NCBI GenBank assembly: GCA_027033555.1
Contig: JALVLE010000208.1
Location: forward strand, 5,072 to 11,243
DNA: 6,172 nt
Direction of reading: 5' to 3'
Source of the DNA: Caldifarciminota bacterium
GTDB lineage: Bacteria > Hydrothermota > Hydrothermia > UBA1063 > CAJXJZ01
The notes beneath the pieces were generated by a model. The model saw nothing but the letters and a program-made list of their open reading frames with translations, searched no databases and was not told where the DNA came from. Positions within the stretch are counted from its first letter, which is position 1. The number at the start of each line of letters is the position of its first letter. Of this stretch, positions 1-6,172 are shown piece by piece. The translations under genes and the position numbers were made by a program.

Positions 1-49
1 GAGTAAATACAGAGAGACAAAATATTTATAGTCAAAAAAACTTTTCTCA

Positions 50-451
50 TTATTCCACTCTGAGCAGGGAATTCTGGAATCCTCCAGATTGTACAGTTTC
101 AGGATTTGAAGGGTCCAGATACCAGCTGGTGCCGTTTACCACATATTTGTACTGGTATGTTCCACTTTGAAGGGGTATTATGAGTGTCCAGATGCCATCA
201 TGAGCTTTCCTGTCTCCGTTTTTTCCGTCATCATGCATTCTCCCAATTTGTGGGTTAAAGGGGCCATCCTGGGTACCACACCATCTGTTAAAATCACCGC
301 ATACATTTACATATTTTGCGGAAGGCGCATAAAATTCAAACACCACACCTTTCTCAGTCTTATGCGGAGCCGGCAATCTTGGTTTTACTTCCTTCAAAAT
401 CACGCATCCAGATAAGAAAAAGATAAAACTTAAAAAGAGAGTTCTAACCAT
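50..451 (-). CDS. Exported lipoprotein with a single AMPK-type CBM48-like glycogen-binding domain
   Basis: This 133-residue protein has a short hydrophobic signal segment (residues 4-15) ending in a lipobox, LSGC, with Cys16 as the probable lipidated residue. Position +2 is Val rather than Asp, which favours outer-membrane sorting. A linker rich in Lys and Pro (about 20-33) leads to one immunoglobulin-like CBM48/AMPK-beta domain at about 34-133, with GDFNRW, IPLxSGTYQYKY, DPSNP and NSLLRV. By comparison with AMPK-beta, Trp57, Lys102, Trp110 and Asn127 occupy the glucan-contacting positions, so sugar binding is plausible; there is no catalytic domain. An Asp/Gly-rich loop (about 73-86) is inserted in the domain. 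The ATG start is backed by a GGGAG ribosome site (460-464 on the complement) 8 nt upstream, inside the end of the preceding gene, which it overlaps by 22 nt. It is probably the last gene of the operon. Domain assignment is firm; the biological role is unknown. Confidence 0.85.
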   Translation of the reverse strand: MVRTLFLSFIFFLSGCVILKEVKPRLPAPHKTEKGVVFEFYAPSAKYVNVCGDFNRWCGTQDGPFNPQIGRMHDDGKNGDRKAHDGIWTLIIPLQSGTYQYKYVVNGTSWYLDPSNPETVQSGGFQNSLLRVE

Positions 452-2247
452 ATTCTTATCTCCCTGTTTTTTGCAATTTGTTTTTCGCTGTCTTCAATTA
501 GTCCACCAAGTCCTCTGAAATTGTTTTTAAGCTGGTTTATAGTTACTCCGTTTTTCCATAGATATTCCATTCTCTGAGTATGTTCATCAAGTAGATTGAA
601 GGGGTAAAATCCATAACCTGTTTTTAGCTTTAGATTCGCGGTTGGTTTATAATATATTTCAACATAATGATCAAAAAAGTCCCTGTTAACATGCAGATAT
701 GAGGATTTTATATGAAAATACCTTGAATCGTAGTAAACTCCCAATTTTCCAAGTGGCACGTGCAATATCAGCTGTGCTTCATCTGCACGGGGTGGTTGGT
801 TTAATGCATAGCGAGCTGTAGTAAAAGAGGCCTTTATATTGAGCCTGTTAAGGAGTTTTTTATCTGTACTTAAACGGAGATAAGTATATTTTTCATAACC
901 CATAAGCGGGTACTCCACATATTTTAGTCTGTTTATCTCAAGCTGCCTGAATAATGCCTCCCATTTTGTAGATTGGTTACCTGCAAGGAGAAAGTTTTGT
1001 GTAATTTCAACTTTTATGCCTTTTATAGACAGCTTCCCTCCTGTTTTAAATAAGGTATAACCTCTTCCAAGTGTGCTTGAAAAGATAGAGTCAAATCTGT
1101 GGGTTTCTATATCTCCAAATACTGAGGCATTTTTGTTACCGTATAGGCTGCGAAATTTATATATCTGGCCTATGTTCCATTTCCTGTCAACCGGAGCGTA
1201 TTGAGTTTTTGTACCGTCTACATCATAATAGTTTGCCCTTTTTATATCCTTTCCCATAATGAATTCATATCTCATAAGCTCTTTATTACCAAATTCAAAA
1301 CCAAAAAGGATTCTGTCCTCATAAGTGTTAAAATGAAGGAAAGTGGAATCGTTTGCTCTTTCACTATCAGGGGATATTACCTGATATTCTATGTTGTTTC
1401 CGTGTGTAATATATGCAAAAAGTGCAGCATATAATTTATCAGTTTGTCTGGATAATCTGAGAAATCCAAGGTCTCGTCCGTTCAGAAGACTGTTGGAATA
1501 AAGTGCATGAATATCATATGAAAGAGGTTTTTCTATCTTCACGATAAGACCCTCTTCATCTCTTCCAAAGGGATAATCAAATTGGTTAACTCTCCCAATC
1601 AGAGCAACAGGATCCGGGCTTTGATACGCAAAAGTATTGTAGAAAGAGATAAAGTGAAGGTTTTCTTTATTAAAAGTCAATTTTGCTCTTTCAAAATAAA
1701 ATGGAATTTGATGTGTAGAAGGGTCCTGCCCGGTTACAGTGTTATAATGGAGAATAGCTTTTAAAGTAGCTTCCTCCTGAATATTCACATTCACGCCCAT
1801 TCTTACATCTTGCGTGGTATTAAAAAGTCTGTAGGAATCTGTACTGTCTCTGTCTATAGATAGAAATCCTTTGGCTTTTGCAGAGAATGTTACGTACGAA
1901 TTCATGGGTGTATTGTTGCTCATCATGGGAGGGAGAACTTTAAAATGCTCTCCCACTCTAATTACAGAGTTCCCGTAAGGGCCTTCCGTTATTGGGTTTG
2001 TTGGGTCTGCTTCATATCTTCCGTCAACGAAAAACTTGTATTGGTATTTTCCTGGTGCAAGAGGGATTACAATTTTCCATACCCCATCCTTGTCTTTTTT
2101 CATAGGATTTGCGCTTGTATTCCAGCTATTGAAATCCCCAACAAGATACACGCTCTGCGCATCGGGTGCGTAGTATGTAAAAAGCACACCCTTATCGGTG
2201 CCTTTTGGAAATGACAGAAGAAGCATAACAAAAACTTTACCTACCAT
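430..2247 (-). CDS. CBM48-like domain fused to a predicted outer-membrane beta-barrel
   Basis: This 605-residue protein begins with a short export-type segment (Lys4, then hydrophobic residues 5-13). A CBM48/AMPK-beta-like domain follows at about 19-99, with GDFNSW, IPLAPGKYQYKFFVDG, DPTNP and GNSVIRV. AMPK-type sugar-contact positions appear as Trp42, Lys71, Tyr78 (Trp in AMPK-beta) and Asn93. From about residue 115 to the end it is rich in alternating aromatic and polar residues, and it ends in Phe (IRIWLELSF), the usual last residue of outer-membrane barrels. The barrel part resembles the upstream 481-aa protein: QSP, NQ, FG, EGL and DIHAL occur in the same order (209-249). The ATG is supported by AGGAG 6 nt upstream; an in-frame stop just upstream excludes a longer form. 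The gap to the upstream gene is 12 nt. With the barrel N-terminus normally periplasmic, the CBM would sit in the periplasm. I do not recognise a named family for the barrel, and function is unknown. Confidence 0.8.
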   Translation of the reverse strand: MVGKVFVMLLLSFPKGTDKGVLFTYYAPDAQSVYLVGDFNSWNTSANPMKKDKDGVWKIVIPLAPGKYQYKFFVDGRYEADPTNPITEGPYGNSVIRVGEHFKVLPPMMSNNTPMNSYVTFSAKAKGFLSIDRDSTDSYRLFNTTQDVRMGVNVNIQEEATLKAILHYNTVTGQDPSTHQIPFYFERAKLTFNKENLHFISFYNTFAYQSPDPVALIGRVNQFDYPFGRDEEGLIVKIEKPLSYDIHALYSNSLLNGRDLGFLRLSRQTDKLYAALFAYITHGNNIEYQVISPDSERANDSTFLHFNTYEDRILFGFEFGNKELMRYEFIMGKDIKRANYYDVDGTKTQYAPVDRKWNIGQIYKFRSLYGNKNASVFGDIETHRFDSIFSSTLGRGYTLFKTGGKLSIKGIKVEITQNFLLAGNQSTKWEALFRQLEINRLKYVEYPLMGYEKYTYLRLSTDKKLLNRLNIKASFTTARYALNQPPRADEAQLILHVPLGKLGVYYDSRYFHIKSSYLHVNRDFFDHYVEIYYKPTANLKLKTGYGFYPFNLLDEHTQRMEYLWKNGVTINQLKNNFRGLGGLIEDSEKQIAKNREIRIWLELSF

Positions 2248-2259
2248 ATAGCTCTCCTT

Positions 2260-3705
2260 TTAAAACCAGTATTTTAAAAGTATTTTGAACCTGTCTCTTA
2301 TTTTTTGATAAGGAAAGTCTGAGACGTCGGGATCATTCACAAGATCACCATCTGTGGCTCCAGGATCACCATATTCCACGAAAATTTCACTATTTGGAAA
2401 TTTCCGAATGGCAAGCTGAGTAAAAAGTGTATTCCAGCTTAATCCCTGCCCATTTCCCAGGGCACCGCGCATGTAAAACTGAAGCCATCCTGTTAGATTT
2501 ATCCACATTTCTGTACCCAGAATAGAACGCTGTCCAATAGAATAGTCATTGTCTTTTTTATGAACATTGATGCCAATATCCTTAATCTTATATTGCAGTT
2601 TAACTTTCATCCGGGTATTTTCACCCTGAATTTGAAAGAAAATATGTTTCCAATCCCCCTTTCTATTCAGCGTTCTTTCTGCAAATATCTTTGCAGAGAC
2701 TCCTTTTTTAAATTCAGCATAAATTTCTCCGTAGTTCCAGGTTACTGTGTATGGTGATGGAAGCAGTACTGGATAATCATACCATGTTTTGAATCTCATT
2801 GTTTTGTAAAGTATATTGATTGCTTTATATGGTACAAGATAAAGTATTTCGCCGTATAATCCCTCTCTTCCGAATTCATGGTCAAATCCAGGGTTAAATT
2901 TATTGGACATCTCATCAATGAAGTATCTGCCATAGTTAAAGTAGGACCATGATATATTAAGGCCTTTAAAATAAATTCTCCTGAATTCAATCTGTAAAGC
3001 GCTTTTATCCAGAAAGGAAAGGGAATCTTTGCCCGGTTGATTTGGATGGATAGAGTTTGCAAATTCTCCTGAAAGATAAAGTGTCCGATAAATGTGCACA
3101 CGCATATACCCCGAGTTGATTTCGTTGTATGATGGTTCTCTGCCACCTCTCCAGTCCTTTTTCAAATACATATACGATAAAGTGAGGAGTTTCCCAAAAT
3201 TTCTCCCAATTCTCCCAATGTATGCTTCCCCGTCCCAGCTTTTATATTTTGAGATGAGACCTGTACCAAAGAGACTGTGAATATCCCAGAAATCAAATCT
3301 AAGTCCCTCTCCCTTGGGGCCAAAATTATCATCCTTTATACGATCCTGGTTAACAAGGAATAAAAGAGGGCTTTGCACCCAGTACCTGTCTTCTCTTGCA
3401 AATATAGCAAAAGAGGAATGGTTCCCATTAAGCTGAACATGTCCTTGATTAAAGAAAAACTGAGTACCATTGGTGTTTGATAGTGCATTGAGTGAAATGT
3501 AAAGTTCGCCGTTTCTTATAGGGTGAGCACTTATTTTGAACTCAACATAATTTTTGGGTGTGTAAAGGTTCCAGTAAACGGGATTTTGCTCCTTTTCCGT
3601 GTAGAATTCAGATTCAAAATATCCATTAAAAGTTACCGGATACAAAATAAGTATCAATGTCCAGAACATGTTTAAAAGCTTAAAGGATAAGAAATGATAA
3701 TGCAA
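2260..3705 (-). CDS. Predicted outer-membrane beta-barrel protein of unknown function
   Basis: This 481-residue protein has an N-terminal export signal (hydrophobic residues about 13-25, MFWTLILILYPVTF). The rest is rich in Tyr, Phe, Trp, Gly and Asn in alternating patterns, and the end, KILLKYWF, has the terminal Phe recognised by the barrel assembly machinery. No catalytic motif is visible. Residues 111-145 carry QSP, NQ, FG, EGL and DIHSL in the same order as the downstream CBM48-barrel protein, suggesting the two are paralogues and that this copy lacks the CBM. The start is uncertain. The coordinates use a TTG at 3705, which gives a Lys/His-containing n-region but starts only 7 nt after the RNase P RNA. 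An in-frame ATG at 3669 (residue 13) would still leave a hydrophobic segment but no positive charge. Neither has a good ribosome-binding site. The gene is followed after 12 nt by the CBM48-barrel gene and probably shares its transcript. Confidence 0.75.
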   Translation of the reverse strand: MHYHFLSFKLLNMFWTLILILYPVTFNGYFESEFYTEKEQNPVYWNLYTPKNYVEFKISAHPIRNGELYISLNALSNTNGTQFFFNQGHVQLNGNHSSFAIFAREDRYWVQSPLLFLVNQDRIKDDNFGPKGEGLRFDFWDIHSLFGTGLISKYKSWDGEAYIGRIGRNFGKLLTLSYMYLKKDWRGGREPSYNEINSGYMRVHIYRTLYLSGEFANSIHPNQPGKDSLSFLDKSALQIEFRRIYFKGLNISWSYFNYGRYFIDEMSNKFNPGFDHEFGREGLYGEILYLVPYKAINILYKTMRFKTWYDYPVLLPSPYTVTWNYGEIYAEFKKGVSAKIFAERTLNRKGDWKHIFFQIQGENTRMKVKLQYKIKDIGINVHKKDNDYSIGQRSILGTEMWINLTGWLQFYMRGALGNGQGLSWNTLFTQLAIRKFPNSEIFVEYGDPGATDGDLVNDPDVSDFPYQKIRDRFKILLKYWF

Positions 3706-3712
3706 AATGTTT

Positions 3713-4050
3713 ACAGGGGGCTATAAGCCGGGTTCTGTCTTGGAGGGTCATTTATCTGGACAGAGAATTGCTTCTCTGTCTCAAGCGGCCTACCCGGGAC
3801 CTTTGGCCGGGCCAGCCGGTCCCTGTGTGGCCTTGCTCCGGGTGGGGGTTGCCACGTAGCAGGTTGCCCTGCTACGTCGTGGGCTCTTACCCCACGGTTT
3901 CACCTTAGCCTGTGGAGGCATAGCCTCCCATCGGCTGTCTGGTTTCTGTGGCCCTTTCCGTCGCCTTGCGGCGCCCACCTGTTAGGTGGCACCCTGCCCT
4001 CTGGAGCCCGGACTTTCCTCGCCATATGGCGCGACCCTCTGCCCCCTGCA
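3713..4050 (-). ncRNA. rnpB: RNase P RNA, bacterial type A (rnpB)
   Basis: This is the catalytic RNA of RNase P, which trims the 5' leader from pre-tRNAs. Read on the minus strand, its ends pair as helix P1 (GCAGGGGGC at the 5' end with GCCCCCTGT at the 3' end). The universally conserved core is present: GAGGAAAGTCCGGGCTC (4020-4004), the GGTAAGAGCCCAC segment and AGAACCCGGCTTATAG near the 3' end. GGGTAGG at 3795-3789 keeps the GGU that pairs with tRNA CCA ends. Clear hairpins are P12 (3914-3928), P14 with a GCAA tetraloop (3854-3877) and P18 with a GCAA tetraloop (3759-3780); P9 also has a GCAA loop. P14 and P18 mark it as type A. P3 is reduced to a tiny CGCC-ATAT-GGCG stem, making the RNA compact (about 338 nt). 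It is very G+C-rich against A/T-rich flanks, as in thermophiles. End positions are set by P1 pairing and may be off by a few bases. Confidence 0.97.
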
Positions 4051-4055
4051 GGTAC

Positions 4056-4088
4056 AATATAGGTAATTATCTTTTCAGGGTATGTCAA
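4056..4088 (-). promoter_or_regulatory. Probable sigma-70-type promoter of rnpB and the minus-strand block
   Basis: On the minus strand, a perfect TTGACA (4088-4083) lies upstream of TATATT (4061-4056). TATATT ends 6 nt before the G that opens helix P1, so initiation there would give the mature 5' end almost directly. The spacer is 21 nt, longer than the usual 16-18, which is the weak point. No better -10 is found at the ideal distance from TTGACA. Confidence 0.5.
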
Positions 4089-4097
4089 GTCTTTTGT

Positions 4098-4126
4098 TTG
4101 TGCAGACAACTAAATTGTTTTAAAAT
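4098..4126 (+). promoter_or_regulatory. Possible promoter of the V/A-ATPase operon
   Basis: On the plus strand, TTGTGC (4098-4103) and TAAAAT (4121-4126) are separated by exactly 17 nt and would start transcription roughly 15-20 nt before the ATG of the first ATPase gene. The -10 matches 5 of 6 consensus bases and the -35 only 3 of 6. It lies back to back with the rnpB promoter in a 99-bp intergenic region. This is a sequence-pattern call only. Confidence 0.4.
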
Positions 4127-4149
4127 AAAGTCACTCAGAGGAGGTAGAG

Positions 4150-4464
4150 ATGCAGGTTGAGCTTATTACCAGGGTCAAAAAAACCGAGGAAGAAGCAGAC
4201 AGGATTATAAAAGAGGCAGAGGAGAAGAAGAGAAAGATAATTGAGGAGGCCCATAGAAAGTATGAAAAGATAGTGGAGGAGGCAAAGAAGGAAGCAGAGA
4301 AAATAAAGGAAGCCGCACTTAAAGAAGCTGAAGAAGAGGCTCAGAAAGAGGTAGAGTATATGAAGAGAAAATACCGGGCGGAATTAAAGAAAATAGAGGA
4401 GAATGCCTCCCGTAATATTGATGCCGCTACACAGTTTATTCTAAAAAGCATTTTAGAAGACTAA
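4150..4464 (+). CDS. ntpF: V/A-type ATPase peripheral-stalk coiled-coil subunit (G/H/NtpF-like)
   Basis: This 104-residue protein is almost entirely a charged alpha-helical coiled coil (about 8-85), made of Ala, Glu, Lys and Ile repeats such as EEADRIIKEAEEKKRKIIEEA. A short, less charged C-terminal helix (AATQFILKSILED) follows. This is the form of the peripheral-stalk subunit called G in Thermus, H in archaea and NtpF in Enterococcus. It pairs with subunit E to make the stator that links the catalytic head to membrane subunit I/a. Length is typical (about 100-110). The ATG is preceded by a strong AGAGGAGGT ribosome-binding site (4137-4145). The gene for subunit I begins 4 nt after its stop, the order seen in ntpF-ntpI operons, which is the best support because a low-complexity coiled coil alone is weak evidence. 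Archaeal-style naming would be ahaH. It is the first gene of the operon, read away from rnpB. Confidence 0.85.
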   Translation: MQVELITRVKKTEEEADRIIKEAEEKKRKIIEEAHRKYEKIVEEAKKEAEKIKEAALKEAEEEAQKEVEYMKRKYRAELKKIEENASRNIDAATQFILKSILED

Positions 4465-4468
4465 AGCG

Positions 4469-6172
4469 ATGGCTATCATACCTGTTGAGAAGGTTTATAT
4501 TACATTCCATAAAGGGGAAAAAGACGCAATTCTGGAAAGACTCCAGGATTCGGGGATACTTCATGTTTCTGAAATCGGGGAGGAGATAAGAAGAGAATTT
4601 GACGTATATGATGTGGAAGAAGAAAAACTTGAGCGAGGTCTTGAAGAAAAGGTAAAAGACCTTGAAAGAATAATTTCAGTTCTGGAAAAATATACTGAGC
4701 CAGTTGGTTTCCTTGAATCTCTTTTTGAAAAGAAGGAAGAAATAAGTAAAGAAGAGCTACTTAAAATTGTCTTGTCTGTAGATGTGGATGAGCTTCTGGA
4801 AGTTTTAAATTCACTGGTACAGGATAAAATCTTTCTTGATACCAGGCTTAAAAATCTTTATACACAGCGCCAGTTTCTTCGCCCATGGCTTGGTCTCAAT
4901 GCTCCTCTTGAAACATTTATGAAGGGGTATGGACGAATTAAGTTTATAGCTGGAAGAATACAATCAAGGTATCTTTCAAGCTTAAGTGATGTTCCCTATG
5001 AGAAGGTTTCAGAAGACGGAAAGTATGTATATGTAGTCATTGCAGCTTTTGAGGGAGAGATTGATGAGATTAAAAAGAAGCTTGTTGAAATTGAGTTTGA
5101 GCAGGTTGAGTTCCATGGATATAAATTTTCTCCTAAAGATGAACTTGCACTTATAGAAAAAGAAATAGAGGTTCTTGAAGACGAAAAAGAAGCAATAGAC
5201 AAGACACTAAAAGAACATGCTGAAAAACTTTATATTTATAAAGCTCTGCACGATTACTATATGAGTATCCTGGCAAGAGAACTTGTTGATGCCAAAGGAG
5301 TGGAAACAAGGTCTGCCACATTTATTACCGGGTGGGTGGAAAAGAGAAATTTAAAGAAGCTTGAAAAGATTATATCAGACTTTGAAACCGCTTCTATGCA
5401 GAAGATACAACCTGAGAAAGGGGAAGAACCTCCCATATATCTTGAAAATAAAAAGCTTTTCTGGCCATTTGAAACCCTTGTAAGGTTGTATGGCTTACCC
5501 AATTATAGAGAAATTGACCCTACAGCTATAATGGCTCCATTTTTCACCGTGTTTTTTGCATTGTGCCTTACAGATGCTGGTTATGGTATTGTGTTAATGC
5601 TTCTTTCTCTTTATCTCATGAAAAAAATACGTGCCGGGTATGACCTTTTCTGGACTCTTTTTATGGGAGGTTTTGCCACTATTTTTGCAGGGGCTATTAC
5701 TGGAGGGTGGTTTGGGGATATACAGAATTTATGGTCAGGCTTTAAAGTTATAAGGAGTAAGTTTCTTCTTTTTGATCCAATGAATGAGCCGATGAAATTT
5801 TTTGCTCTTGCACTCGCTCTCGGGTATTTTCAGATAATTGTCGGTCTTTTTGTAGGGTTTTATAAAAAACTCAGGAACGGGGAAATAGCAGACGGATTAT
5901 TTAACGAAATAGCATGGATTGGTATTTTAATAACACTTCCGTTGGGAATTTATCTTAAAAATTCCATGCTTGATTATCTGGCAGCCTTTTTCGCTGGTTT
6001 AATCCTTTTGTTCTCATCTAACAGTAGAAATCCAGTGGTGAGGGTTTTAAAAGGTGCTTATAATCTTTATGGAGGGATAGGGCTTATAGGGGATCTTTTA
6101 TCTTATGTGAGATTAATGGCCCTTGGGATTGTGACAGCAGGTATAGCAATGGCAGTAAATATCCTGACAAAA
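4469..6172 (+). CDS. ntpI: V/A-type ATPase membrane subunit I (a subunit), 3'-truncated by window end
   Basis: The reading frame is open from ATG 4469 to the last base, giving 568 codons without a stop; the family usually has about 600-660 residues, so the last helices are missing. The cytoplasmic half (about 1-345) is rich in coiled coil and anchors the peripheral stalks. The conserved junction reads WPFETLVRLYG (332-342), DPT (350-352), then CLTDAGYG (366-373). The membrane half has hydrophobic segments near 353-387, 394-416, 444-465, 481-496 and 501-517, then a last one from about 535. SYVRLMALG carries Arg548, matching the essential half-channel arginine of a subunits (Arg735 in yeast Vph1p), which passes ions to the rotor ring. 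The gene is 4 nt after the stalk-subunit gene and has only a weak ribosome site, so translational coupling is likely. Whether H+ or Na+ is moved cannot be told, because the rotor subunit lies outside the window. Confidence 0.95.
   Translation, partial: MAIIPVEKVYITFHKGEKDAILERLQDSGILHVSEIGEEIRREFDVYDVEEEKLERGLEEKVKDLERIISVLEKYTEPVGFLESLFEKKEEISKEELLKIVLSVDVDELLEVLNSLVQDKIFLDTRLKNLYTQRQFLRPWLGLNAPLETFMKGYGRIKFIAGRIQSRYLSSLSDVPYEKVSEDGKYVYVVIAAFEGEIDEIKKKLVEIEFEQVEFHGYKFSPKDELALIEKEIEVLEDEKEAIDKTLKEHAEKLYIYKALHDYYMSILARELVDAKGVETRSATFITGWVEKRNLKKLEKIISDFETASMQKIQPEKGEEPPIYLENKKLFWPFETLVRLYGLPNYREIDPTAIMAPFFTVFFALCLTDAGYGIVLMLLSLYLMKKIRAGYDLFWTLFMGGFATIFAGAITGGWFGDIQNLWSGFKVIRSKFLLFDPMNEPMKFFALALALGYFQIIVGLFVGFYKKLRNGEIADGLFNEIAWIGILITLPLGIYLKNSMLDYLAAFFAGLILLFSSNSRNPVVRVLKGAYNLYGGIGLIGDLLSYVRLMALGIVTAGIAMAVNILTK

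Noticed and set aside
1..49. Possible terminator after the lipoprotein gene
   Set aside because: There is a T-run on the minus strand just after the stop but no stable hairpin before it; nothing else is visible in these 49 bases.
2796..3146. 116-residue open frame on the minus strand inside the 481-aa barrel gene
   Set aside because: Same strand, different frame, wholly inside a gene with a signal peptide and barrel signature; no ribosome site or recognisable domain.
3201..3219. Short direct repeat (TTCTCCCAAT twice, 9-base period)
   Set aside because: It encodes IGRIGR in the barrel protein and has only two units; no sign of a mobile element or CRISPR.
3759..3877. Strong hairpins that could be read as transcription terminators
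   Set aside because: They are the P18 and P14 stems of RNase P RNA with GCAA loops and no following T-run.
3790..4160. Three open frames across the RNase P RNA region (two minus, one plus)
   Set aside because: They lie over a clear rnpB with all conserved core segments, have no ribosome sites, and give Arg/Pro-rich low-information proteins typical of G+C-rich RNA genes read as protein.
4996..5502. Two minus-strand open frames opposite the ATPase subunit I gene
   Set aside because: The Ser-rich translations are the antisense of Glu/Lys/Leu codons in the well-supported subunit I frame.

Overview
The window appears to come from a diderm, probably thermophilic, uncultured-type bacterium. Two predicted outer-membrane beta-barrel proteins end in a C-terminal phenylalanine, and an outer-membrane-type lipoprotein lies beside them, so a second membrane is likely. 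The RNase P RNA is a compact bacterial type A molecule and is much richer in G+C (81 of 120 bases counted at 3781-3900) than the A/T-rich coding DNA around it. That contrast is typical of thermophiles. A bacterial V/A-type ATPase operon, Lys/Glu-rich proteins and exported AMPK-type glycogen-binding (CBM48-like) domains fit candidate phyla of the WOR-3/Hydrothermae kind. This placement is inference only; no taxonomic marker was searched.

Layout: positions 50-4050 are all on the minus strand. Read in the direction of transcription they are rnpB (4050-3713), a 481-aa predicted outer-membrane barrel (3705-2260), a 605-aa protein with an N-terminal CBM48-like domain fused to a related barrel (2247-430), and a 133-aa lipoprotein that is essentially one CBM48-like domain (451-50). 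The gaps are 7 nt, 12 nt and a 22-nt overlap, with no visible terminator, so the four look co-transcribed. A 99-bp divergent intergenic region (4051-4149) separates this block from the plus-strand V/A-ATPase operon. That operon starts with the peripheral-stalk coiled-coil subunit (4150-4464) and the membrane subunit I/a (4469 to the window end, 3'-truncated).

How the parts work together: the ATPase genes are in the same order as the start of ntpF-ntpI operons, so K, E, C, A, B and D subunits are expected downstream. The minus-strand trio is the least understood part. Its two barrels share an ordered motif series and look like paralogues, and its two CBM48-like domains keep the AMPK-type sugar-contacting positions. 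Together they suggest an envelope alpha-glucan-binding or outer-membrane assembly of unknown function, with a housekeeping ribozyme at the head of its transcript.
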